Assembly: GCA_964466745.1 (NCBI GenBank)
Contig: CAYXOX010000179.1
Coordinates: 1-5,387, forward strand
Direction of reading: 5' to 3'
Length of the DNA: 5,387 nt
DNA from: CAYXOX01 sp964466745
GTDB taxonomy: Bacteria; Pseudomonadota; Alphaproteobacteria; Rhodobacterales; Rhodobacteraceae
Made by a program: the position numbers and the translations under genes. Shown here piece by piece: positions 1-4,219 of the stretch (position 1 is the stretch's first letter; each line of letters opens with the position of its first letter). Below the pieces are notes generated by a model. It was not told where the DNA came from. It saw only the letters and a program-made list of their open reading frames with translations, and made no database searches.

Positions 1-41
1 AATAGCGAGGTCTTACCACGATCAAAATCACAGGTAAACAT
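1..41 (-). CDS. Start of a CDS running off the left edge
   Basis: An ATG on the minus strand at 41-39 begins an open frame to the window edge and gives only 13 complete codons (starting MFTCDFDRGK). It begins 4 bp after the stop of the preceding small gene, the spacing expected of the next gene in this compact leftward operon. No strong ribosome binding site is visible, so translational coupling would be needed. The product is too short to identify. It could equally be a chance start in downstream sequence. Confidence 0.45.
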   Translation of the reverse strand, partial: MFTCDFDRGKTSL

Positions 42-45
42 AAAA

Positions 46-240
46 TCACGATCCCAAAGGCTGGCCTGGATAGCGCCTAATGTCCAAGGGGCTGACCAGG
101 GCTTTTTTCCAATCAAGCTGACCCTTGGAGAACTGGCGGATCAGCACTTCCACTTGTCCTTTTTGCCTGCCGATGTTAATTTCATGGCAAGAAAAAAAGG
201 GCCGGCTTTTTCCCTTAATAGTGACCAATCCAGGTTTCAT
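46..240 (-). CDS. Small hypothetical phage protein, 64 aa
   Basis: I do not recognise this protein. It is a basic 64-residue product (starting MKPGLVTIKGK) with no obvious membrane segment or metal-binding motif; the single Cys-His pair (FSCHE, about residues 16-20) is too little for a zinc site. The case for it being real is positional: its ATG at 240-238 overlaps the TGA of the upstream DnaJ-type zinc protein in an ATGA arrangement, which implies translational coupling, and the next frame starts 4 bp after its stop. It probably belongs to the same early operon as its neighbours. Length and context suit a phage accessory protein; no function can be assigned. Confidence 0.6.
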   Translation of the reverse strand: MKPGLVTIKGKSRPFFSCHEINIGRQKGQVEVLIRQFSKGQLDWKKALVSPLDIRRYPGQPLGS

Positions 241-554
241 GATTGCCCTTTATCTGCCATAGCTAAAAATACATCGCTCATGGCTCGTTCGAGCGTCGTT
301 TGATATAAGATGAGTCCTTTTCCCTGACACGCCTTACATTTAATTTCTTCAGCAGGCCAACAGCTAGGACCGCCGGGAAATCCTAATTTTTCCATTAGCT
401 CAATTCGTTTCTTGCATCGTTCTTTATCAGTGTAACCCTGTCGGTACCAGTCGTCATCTTGGTCACCAAGTGCGTCATAAACAGGGTTTTGCACATAACC
501 ATCCCCGTCGCATTCAGCGCATGTCTCCTCGCATGTAACAAGATATTTTTTCAT
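237..554 (-). CDS. DnaJ-type cysteine-rich zinc-binding protein, 105 aa
   Basis: This small protein has two CxxCxGxG modules like those of the DnaJ central domain: CAECDGDG at residues 12-19 and CKACQGKG at 73-80. Further cysteines lie at 8, 47 and 65. The modules probably pair to bind one zinc, with a charged helical region (about 41-58) between them. It lacks a J domain, so it is not a DnaJ chaperone; phages often carry such stand-alone zinc modules with unknown roles. I chose the ATG at 554 (MKKYLVTCEE) over an upstream start at 587 because an AGGGGGAA ribosome binding site lies just before it and it overlaps the preceding gene's stop as ATGA. Its own stop overlaps the next ATG the same way. 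Confidence 0.82.
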   Translation of the reverse strand: MKKYLVTCEETCAECDGDGYVQNPVYDALGDQDDDWYRQGYTDKERCKKRIELMEKLGFPGGPSCWPAEEIKCKACQGKGLILYQTTLERAMSDVFLAMADKGQS

Positions 555-742
555 TGCCGTTCCCCCTTCACTTTTTCCATGACCCAATCACGCACCCAGG
601 GCTTCACGACCAAAGCTCCGGGCACGCTATCCTCAATCAGCCTTTTCGATAGCCAGATTTTCCGGGCCCCGATTCTAATCAAAAGGCTTTGCGGGGTTTC
701 GCCCTCAATACCGGCAATAGCCAGTGCGGTGATTGCTTCCAA
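551..742 (-). CDS. Small hypothetical phage protein with TTG start, 63 aa
   Basis: The frame is open only from a TGA near 752, and the one usable start before the conserved-looking body is TTG at 742-740, preceded by TGAGG at about 7 nt. The product (starting MEAITALAIAG) has alternating hydrophobic stretches that look like beta strands, including LLIRIGARKIWLSKRLIED (about residues 20-38). The pattern of a hydrophobic strand, then W-[L/I]-[S/P]-K-x-x-I-E-D, then a C-terminal tryptophan helix resembles small phage proteins I have seen with 'WIPKSQI'-like motifs. That resemblance is from memory and unverified. It overlaps the upstream gene by 38 bp and the downstream ATG by 4 bp. Confidence 0.65.
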   Translation of the reverse strand: MEAITALAIAGIEGETPQSLLIRIGARKIWLSKRLIEDSVPGALVVKPWVRDWVMEKVKGERQ

Positions 743-1001
743 AGCGATGCCTCATTTTGTTGACAAAGCGACCGGGCAGGTTACACAGATAGTCGTTTAC
801 CGCCCAATACCAGGGGTCAGGCAAATCATGAATGTCGTCATTATTTCTGGTCCAGTTTTCCCGGTCGTCTTTCAGGCATTTCAGTGAAGGCAGCCACACG
901 TGAACCCATTCCACGATATTGCTGCCGCACCCTGGGCAAACGGTGCCACCGGAAAAAATTCGTTCGCAATCCAGACACAATTTTGCATTTTTCAAAAACA
1001 T
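705..1001 (-). CDS. Zinc-ribbon hypothetical protein, 98 aa
   Basis: The N-terminus carries a compact zinc ribbon: CLDC at residues 9-12 and CPGC at 22-25, separated by a short loop, with basic residues before it. The rest is rich in tryptophan and aspartate (WVHVW, DPWYWAVND) and resembles no family I can name. The start is well supported: AAGGAAGGTG precedes the ATG at 1001-999. The gene follows the next zinc-binding gene by 21 bp, and its 3' end overlaps the downstream TTG-start gene by 38 bp. A nucleic-acid or protein-binding accessory role is likely from the ribbon, but this is inference. Confidence 0.75.
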   Translation of the reverse strand: MFLKNAKLCLDCERIFSGGTVCPGCGSNIVEWVHVWLPSLKCLKDDRENWTRNNDDIHDLPDPWYWAVNDYLCNLPGRFVNKMRHRFGSNHRTGYCRY

Positions 1002-1022
1002 AACCGCACCTTCCTTTCTTAA

Positions 1023-1337
1023 TTAAAAGCCCTCTTTATCCCGCTGTTTTCTCCTTATTGCTTTCAAAAACAGTGCTTCCAGCCGCATTACAAAATTATC
1101 CAGCCGCATGTTTTCGATTTCTTCCCAACAGTTACGGCAGATAATTTCCGGAGGGTCCTCGATCACTTCAAATGGTCCTCCGCTGACGCCCACCACCTCG
1201 CTTCGGAGGTGGCTTTGGGAAATAATCTGTCCGATGTCATCCTGGCCCAGAATTTCCAAACCGCAATGGTCACAGAAAAAGATTTCCTCTTCTGTTGTTT
1301 CCTCAAAATCGTCGATGCCGATATCAAAGAAATCCAT
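1023..1337 (-). CDS. Acidic zinc-binding hypothetical protein, 104 aa
   Basis: Two CxxC pairs, CDHC at residues 22-25 and CRNC at 67-70, frame a roughly 40-residue insert and would form a split zinc ribbon. The N-terminus (about 1-20) is strongly acidic (DDFEETTEEE). The C-terminus (about 72-104) is a basic amphipathic helix ending in RRKQRDKEGF. I chose the ATG at 1337-1335 because AAGGAG lies 9 nt upstream; the longer frame back to 1418 adds an unlikely leader covering the end of the upstream gene. It lies 16 bp after that gene and 21 bp before the next. No family is recognised; charge segregation and the metal site suggest a small binding protein. Confidence 0.75.
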   Translation of the reverse strand: MDFFDIGIDDFEETTEEEIFFCDHCGLEILGQDDIGQIISQSHLRSEVVGVSGGPFEVIEDPPEIICRNCWEEIENMRLDNFVMRLEALFLKAIRRKQRDKEGF

Positions 1338-1353
1338 GGCTGTTTTCTCCTTA

Positions 1354-1614
1354 TTATTTGTTCTTTCCAGCCTCGACACGCAAAAACACGTGGGCATATT
1401 GCACCACGTCAACATCAACTAACCCGGAGGCCATGACGCGTCGCACGGCTTCCCTGGCCACGGCTTCTGTCACTTCGCACTCTCTGGCCACTTCTTTTCC
1501 CACCTGTTCGAGCCATTTCCCCATCCGGCTGTCGGTTTTTCTGGCCGCGGCCGAATTTTGGCCTGCTGGCGATTCGGGCGGCCCCAAAGATTTTTTATTA
1601 AAGTTTCGCACCAC
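1354..1614 (-). CDS. Helical hypothetical protein with GTG start, 86 aa
   Basis: The frame begins at tandem GTG codons (1614-1612 and 1611-1609) preceded by AGAAAGGA; the second GTG has the better spacing (about 6 nt), so the product may be 85 residues. The first 30 residues are polar and proline/alanine-rich. From about 31 (MGKWLEQVGKEVARECEVTE) the sequence is mostly amphipathic helix, with a shorter hydrophobic segment near 64-80 (GLVDVDVVQYAHVFLRV). This could be a small helical or winged-helix fold, but no HTH is clear enough to claim. It overlaps the upstream DNA-binding gene by 17 bp, which suggests coupled translation. I do not recognise the family. Confidence 0.65.
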   Translation of the reverse strand: MVRNFNKKSLGPPESPAGQNSAAARKTDSRMGKWLEQVGKEVARECEVTEAVAREAVRRVMASGLVDVDVVQYAHVFLRVEAGKNK

Positions 1615-2320
1615 GTGTCCTTTCTGTGCTGTCAGCTCCTGCTACCAGGTCCACAAACCAATACTTATCGACCTTTCGCAGGTCCACCTCATCAAGGCAG
1701 TTCAACACAAACTCTTGCATCCATTTTTCCTTAATGAACCAATGATCGCCTCCCTGGGCTTTAACCCTGTCCGTGCCCCTCCGGCGTGCCTTCAAATACC
1801 CGAGCCGGATCCACCTTGTGACAACATGACTTTCGACGCCGAAGCACATGGCCACGTCACGGGCGCTATGTCCTTCGATGTTTTTCAACATCCTCATTCG
1901 TTTACGTTTTAAAACGATGCCTGTCACAGAGCGCGCAAACCCGGCCTTCCTCAAATGCACCTGAATTCGTTCCGGCGACAGGTGGGCCGACCTCTGCAAA
2001 ATTGTCAGCTCTCTTTCTGTCCATTCCGGTTCTTTCCGTTTTTTTGCCACCCAGCCCTGGCTGATGGCATGCCGCGAGATTTTCCACCTGGGCAGTCCCA
2101 ATTTTTGTGACAAGGCGGCGATTTCGCCATTGCCTGTTTCTCTCTGATACGTTTTTTTGATCTGCTCGGACGCAAAAGGGGAAATGTTCCATTTGCCGAT
2201 TCTTGTTTTCTGTTTGCCTTTGCTTCGGCAGTTTCGGCTGCAGAACCGTGGCGGCTTATCTTGCCGCCATTCCCGGCCCGTGGTGCCGCAGATCTCGCAT
2301 GTAAAGTCAAACATCGGCAT
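1598..2320 (-). CDS. Zinc-finger and multi-HTH DNA-binding protein, 240 aa
   Basis: Domains in order: a Cys4 zinc finger at residues 8-31 (CEIC, then CSRNC), of the type seen in phage and MuF-adjacent 'FCSRxC' proteins; an HTH-like segment at about 64-90 (EIAALSQKLGLPRWKISRHA); a Myb/SANT-like segment at about 100-142 beginning WTERELTIL and ending RSVTGIVLKRKRM; and a MerR-like winged HTH at about 151-205 (SARDVAMCFGVESHVVTRWI, then a WFIKEKW wing). Such an array would read a long DNA site. It is probably a phage transcription regulator or DNA-organising factor, but the target is unknown. The ATG at 2320-2318 follows GGGGCGGAG at about 9 nt. It leads the leftward operon and starts 43 bp after the tRNA, so the two may share a transcript. 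Confidence 0.85.
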   Translation of the reverse strand: MPMFDFTCEICGTTGREWRQDKPPRFCSRNCRSKGKQKTRIGKWNISPFASEQIKKTYQRETGNGEIAALSQKLGLPRWKISRHAISQGWVAKKRKEPEWTERELTILQRSAHLSPERIQVHLRKAGFARSVTGIVLKRKRMRMLKNIEGHSARDVAMCFGVESHVVTRWIRLGYLKARRRGTDRVKAQGGDHWFIKEKWMQEFVLNCLDEVDLRKVDKYWFVDLVAGADSTERTRGAKL

Positions 2321-2363
2321 ATGAGTCAGCTCCGCCCCTTGGATTACATCTGGGGTTTCGAAA

Positions 2364-2437
2364 TGGGAGCGGGGGTGGGGGTCGAACCCACGTTTCCGGG
2401 ATATGAGCCCGGTGCCTTGCCTCTTGGCTACCCCGCT
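2364..2437 (-). tRNA. tRNA-like gene, anticodon CAU, with encoded CCA
   Basis: A 74-nt cloverleaf reads leftward. The 7-bp acceptor stem (AGCGGGG with CCCCGCT) is perfect. The D arm has a 3-bp stem (GCC/GGC) with a conserved GG in the loop. The anticodon stem CCGGG/CCCGG carries loop CTCATAT, placing CAT at 2405-2403. The variable loop is AAAC, the T stem is GTGGG/CCCAC with loop TTCGACC, and CCA is encoded. CAU would mean Met, or Ile2 if the cytidine is lysidinylated. The D arm and its surroundings look more like bacterial tRNA-Gln, and the base before CCA is C, unusual for Met or Ile. Its charging identity is therefore uncertain. It sits between the early regulatory genes and the zinc-finger operon, as phage tRNAs often do. 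Confidence 0.88.
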
Positions 2438-2456
2438 ATGTTGCTGAAATTATTCG

Positions 2457-2483
2457 GTATACCTTTTTATAACCAAGGTATAC
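2457..2483. promoter_or_regulatory. Inverted-repeat operator candidate upstream of the tRNA
   Basis: Perfect 9-bp arms GTATACCTT (2457-2465) and AAGGTATAC (2475-2483) flank a 9-bp AT-rich spacer. The leftward strand reads TATAAA in the spacer (2471-2466), a fair -10 candidate for the tRNA operon, but no good -35 lies at the right distance (TTAGAT at 2494-2489). The left arm lies within an 8-bp palindrome GGTATACC (2456-2463), and GGTATAC recurs 21 bp on, two helical turns. A dimeric regulator straddling a promoter would fit. A cruciform or RNA hairpin is possible, but no T-run follows in either direction. Confidence 0.5.
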
Positions 2484-2490
2484 GTGACAT

Positions 2491-2711
2491 CTAAAAATTT
2501 TTTGATAGAATGTTACGCAAACTCTTGTCGAGATGAGGTTGCGCCATGAACAGATTAGCCAAATCCGCCCTCATGCCATCGAGGATATACCGGTGGCAGA
2601 GTTCGGAGACTGTTTTCCCGGTCACCCGGCAAAAGAGGTCCAAAAATTCTTTATATTCGCTTCCGTTGTGAGCGGCCTGGTGCTGAAATCAAGGGTAAGC
2701 TGTTCAGACAT
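2491..2711 (-). pseudogene. Frameshifted small ribbon-helix-helix-like gene
   Basis: A good start (ATG at 2711-2709 after TAGGGGG) encodes MSEQLTLDF, then runs out of frame to a stop after 29 codons. Shifting by -1 at the T run at 2688-2686 gives an uninterrupted, protein-like frame to TAG at 2493-2491. Joined, this would be about 73 residues, with GSEYKEFLDLFCRVTG followed by KTVSELCHRYILDGMRADL, a strand-helix-helix pattern like Arc/CopG repressors. The second frame has no ATG or GTG ahead of its body; only an internal TTG is available. One missing T explains everything, so this is a recent frameshift, an assembly error or, less likely, programmed slippage. It sits where lambda carries cII, downstream of cro. 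Confidence 0.6.
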
Positions 2712-2726
2712 TGAGCCCCCTACTGT

Positions 2727-2755
2727 TTGACACATGCAAAACACTGTGTTAAACT
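2727..2755 (+). promoter_or_regulatory. Rightward promoter candidate antisense to cro
   Basis: A consensus -35 TTGACA (2727-2732) is followed after 17 bp by TAAACT (2750-2755), 4 of 6 matches to TATAAT. Transcription would run rightward, antisense through the Cro-like gene, and into the repressor. The 11-bp palindrome AACACTGTGTT (2740-2750) lies in the spacer and touches the -10, so a regulator may act here. The topology matches lambda PRE, but function is inferred from position and motif alone. Confidence 0.4.
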
Positions 2756-2765
2756 CTCAAAAGGC

Positions 2766-2800
2766 AAAAAAAACCCGAAGCCGGCGCATCAGGCTTCGGG
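2766..2800 (-). terminator. Intrinsic terminator at the end of cro
   Basis: Read leftward, a perfect 9-bp GC-rich stem (arms at 2800-2792 and 2782-2774, CCCGAAGCC pairing with GGCTTCGGG) with a 9-nt loop is followed directly by eight T (2773-2766). The hairpin starts inside the last codons of the Cro-like gene and its loop contains part of the stop codon. It should end leftward early transcripts unless translation or an antiterminator interferes. No T-run follows on the rightward strand, so it should act in one direction. Confidence 0.88.
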
Positions 2801-2992
2801 AAAAATGTTTTCGATTGTTGTGGAAAGGGCGCTGGCGATTTTTTCTTTCTCGCCAACGGTGAGGTTATACCGTCCGCAGACGGCCATGCTGATGAGTGTC
2901 CGGGCGATCCCGGTTTTTTCGGAGATAGTTTTCTGGTTAAGGCCGAGTTCAACCATCCGGCCGGCCAATTTTCCATTCCTGACAATTTCCAT
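2789..2992 (-). CDS. Cro-like XRE-family repressor, 67 aa
   Basis: A single-domain helix-turn-helix protein of Cro/CI (XRE) type. The HTH is visible at about residues 20-41: QKTISEKTGIARTLISMAVCGR, followed by the helix-4 signature GEKEKIASAL (47-56) and a short hydrophobic end (IENIF). It should bind operators in the divergent region just upstream and help decide between lysis and lysogeny; a small single-HTH gene facing a larger repressor is the classic Cro position. I chose the ATG at 2992-2990 because GAGGAG precedes it. The longer frame to 3145 would run through both promoters and the start of the repressor gene. An intrinsic terminator overlaps its stop. Confidence 0.87.
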   Translation of the reverse strand: MEIVRNGKLAGRMVELGLNQKTISEKTGIARTLISMAVCGRYNLTVGEKEKIASALSTTIENIFPEA

Positions 2993-3021
2993 GTTCTCCT
3001 CGCTCTGTTTTGGGTTTATGG

Positions 3022-3051
3022 TTGATGTTTTGTCAAAATCGTAAACATAAA
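3022..3051 (+). promoter_or_regulatory. Rightward promoter candidate for the repressor
   Basis: TTGATG (3022-3027) and CATAAA (3046-3051) are separated by 18 bp, each 4 of 6 to consensus, a weak promoter as is usual for maintenance of a repressor. The predicted start near 3058 leaves a short leader to the ATG at 3080 that is A-rich and has no Shine-Dalgarno. It overlaps the leftward promoter, so the two would compete. Confidence 0.42.
3026..3038. promoter_or_regulatory. Operator-like site O1
   Basis: TGTTTTGTCAAAA matches the second site 30 bp to the right at 11 of 13 positions. It contains an 11-bp odd dyad (TTTTG-T-CAAAA, 3028-3038). It lies over the expected start of the leftward cro transcript and overlaps the -35 of the proposed rightward repressor promoter, so binding could affect both. 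Which of the two repressors binds is not known. Confidence 0.6.
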
Positions 3052-3066
3052 AAAGTGTTCTGTCAA
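3038..3066 (-). promoter_or_regulatory. Leftward early promoter for cro
   Basis: On the minus strand a consensus -35 TTGACA (3066-3061) is followed after 17 bp by TACGAT (3043-3038), 4 of 6 matches to TATAAT. The predicted start near 3031 gives a leader of about 40 nt to the cro ATG with its GAGGAG site. Operator O2 covers the -35 and O1 covers the start, as expected for a tightly repressed early promoter. Confidence 0.68.
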
Positions 3067-3068
3067 CA
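3056..3068. promoter_or_regulatory. Operator-like site O2
   Basis: TGTTCTGTCAACA has perfect outer arms (TGTT/AACA) and repeats O1 after 30 bp, close to three helical turns, which favours cooperative binding on one face. It covers the leftward -35 TTGACA and the expected start of the rightward repressor transcript. A third, partial copy (TGTTTTG) lies at 3006-3012. Confidence 0.6.
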
Positions 3069-3079
3069 AAAAAAACGCC

Positions 3080-3910
3080 ATGAATGACAAAAAAAACAAA
3101 AAAAATGAAAATGAGACTCGTCAGGCGTTGTTGAGGCTGGCCCAACTAATTGGAATTCCCGCCAAAAGAGGTTGGCAGGCAAAAATAGGTGAAAAGTTAG
3201 GATTTCACAGGGCTAACATAAGCTCGTGGGTACAAAGGGACAACATTCCCGAAGAAAACCTAATTCTAATAAACGATGCTGGTTTTCCTTTAGTCAGATG
3301 GTATTACACTGAATGGGCCGACATAGCCCGTCACACGCCTCGCACGCCCAGGGACACGGCAGCCATTGCGGAGAGGCTTCAATCGCTGTTGCACGACCTG
3401 GGCCTGAACCGCCACCAGCTTTATTCACTGGCCAACATCAACCCGGTCCAGGCGGATGATTTTTACATCATCGGCGACAAGCCCAACCCCCGCCACATCG
3501 AAAAAATAGCCCAGGCCACCAATTACAGGCGCGACTGGCTCTGGTACGGCCGCGGCCGTCGAAAGGGGCCGCCTCCCTACACCCAGCCGGAAGAGGAGAT
3601 GGTCCCGCCAAAAACAGGGGGTGAGCTGCTGCCGGGGTCCTATGGCCAGCCCGATCTGTCCGGCCACCGGGTGACGCGCATCATCGGCTCTGACAAACAG
3701 TCCTACCTGCAAAAAGCCAAAGCGGTTCTGGAAAGTGACGAGATTGCCACCATCCAGGCCCTCTGCGCCAACATTGACCAGTTTTACGAAAAGATCCAGG
3801 AAAAGAAAAAGAGCGAGTCTGACCTGGCCCGCCTGGAAGAACGGATAAACCAACTGGAAGGCAAGCTCAAAAAAAACCCCGGCCTTTCCGGCGCCGCTAT
3901 TGCAGTTTGA
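3080..3910 (+). CDS. CI-type phage repressor without S24 protease domain, 276 aa
   Basis: The lysogeny repressor candidate. Residues about 13-66 match the phage CI repressor HTH pattern (Phage_CI_repr type): KIGEKLGFHRANISSW, then VQRDNIPEENL, where the 'W..R..IP...L' tail is typical. A second XRE-like HTH follows at about 95-156 (ERLQSLLHDLGLNRHQLYSL to ATNYRRDWLWYG). Then comes a proline/glycine-rich linker (about 160-200) and a C-terminal coiled coil (about 222-265, ending ARLEERINQLEGKLKK), likely for oligomerisation. The Ser-Lys S24/LexA peptidase region of lambda CI is absent, so RecA-stimulated self-cleavage is not expected. The start lacks a Shine-Dalgarno but abuts the operator region and leads straight into a lysine/asparagine-rich N-terminus. 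The first 230 bp are more AT-rich than the rest. Confidence 0.86.
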   Translation: MNDKKNKKNENETRQALLRLAQLIGIPAKRGWQAKIGEKLGFHRANISSWVQRDNIPEENLILINDAGFPLVRWYYTEWADIARHTPRTPRDTAAIAERLQSLLHDLGLNRHQLYSLANINPVQADDFYIIGDKPNPRHIEKIAQATNYRRDWLWYGRGRRKGPPPYTQPEEEMVPPKTGGELLPGSYGQPDLSGHRVTRIIGSDKQSYLQKAKAVLESDEIATIQALCANIDQFYEKIQEKKKSESDLARLEERINQLEGKLKKNPGLSGAAIAV

Positions 3911-3967
3911 AAAAAAACGTGCTATACGTGGAGTTCAGGTCGCAAAGAACCAAAGGAGGTGTCGAAG

Positions 3968-4219
3968 ATGTACCAAGTCAAAACGCAAAAATGTCCCGAG
4001 TGCCAAAAACTTTTGTCACCAAAGGCCGTCTTGTGCCCTTCGTGCGGCGCGCCCACACGTGCTGCTGCAAAAGCCCACCGGCATAGGCGTGGAAACACCC
4101 AGGCCCTGGGTGCGCTGTTGCTGGCCGGTGGCGCTGTCGGCACGCCGGTTTTGGGGTCGGTCGGCCTGCTGGTGGCCATAGTGGGGCTGGTGGTTTTGGT
4201 AGCCGGATTTCTGGTCTGA
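3968..4219 (+). CDS. Zinc-ribbon membrane protein, 83 aa
   Basis: A short cytoplasmic zinc ribbon (CPEC at residues 9-12, CPSC at 23-26) is followed by a basic, histidine-rich linker (about 31-42) and a long glycine/valine/leucine-rich hydrophobic tail (about 47-83) that can form one or two membrane helices and ends the protein. The start is the ATG at 3968: AAAGGAGGT lies 7 nt upstream, better placed than the GTG at 3959. It follows the repressor by 57 bp on the same strand, so it is probably expressed from the prophage. Similar zinc-ribbon/TM proteins are of unknown function. A lysogenic-conversion or superinfection-exclusion role is a reasonable guess from position, not shown by sequence. 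Confidence 0.8.
   Translation: MYQVKTQKCPECQKLLSPKAVLCPSCGAPTRAAAKAHRHRRGNTQALGALLLAGGAVGTPVLGSVGLLVAIVGLVVLVAGFLV

Noticed and set aside
459..887. 142-codon rightward frame
   Set aside because: Antisense to three leftward genes with good starts, zinc motifs and overlapping stops; its translation has no recognisable features.
1295..1912. 205-codon rightward frame
   Set aside because: Shadow of the leftward zinc-finger/HTH gene and its neighbour; low-complexity composition and no ribosome binding site.
2364..2437. tRNA as a prophage attachment site
   Set aside because: No integrase lies beside it, no copy of its 3' end is seen elsewhere in the window, and phage-type genes continue on both sides.
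2533..2730. 65-codon rightward frame
   Set aside because: Antisense to the frameshifted RHH-like gene, whose leftward body is more protein-like.
2993..3145. N-terminal extension of the Cro-like gene giving a 118-aa protein with a hydrophobic leader
   Set aside because: The 'membrane' stretch is the antisense of the repressor's lysine/asparagine codons; the extension crosses the operators, and a GAGGAG site supports the internal ATG at 2992.
3425..3853. 142-codon leftward frame
   Set aside because: Antisense of the GC-rich part of the repressor gene, where the codon pattern clearly favours the rightward frame.
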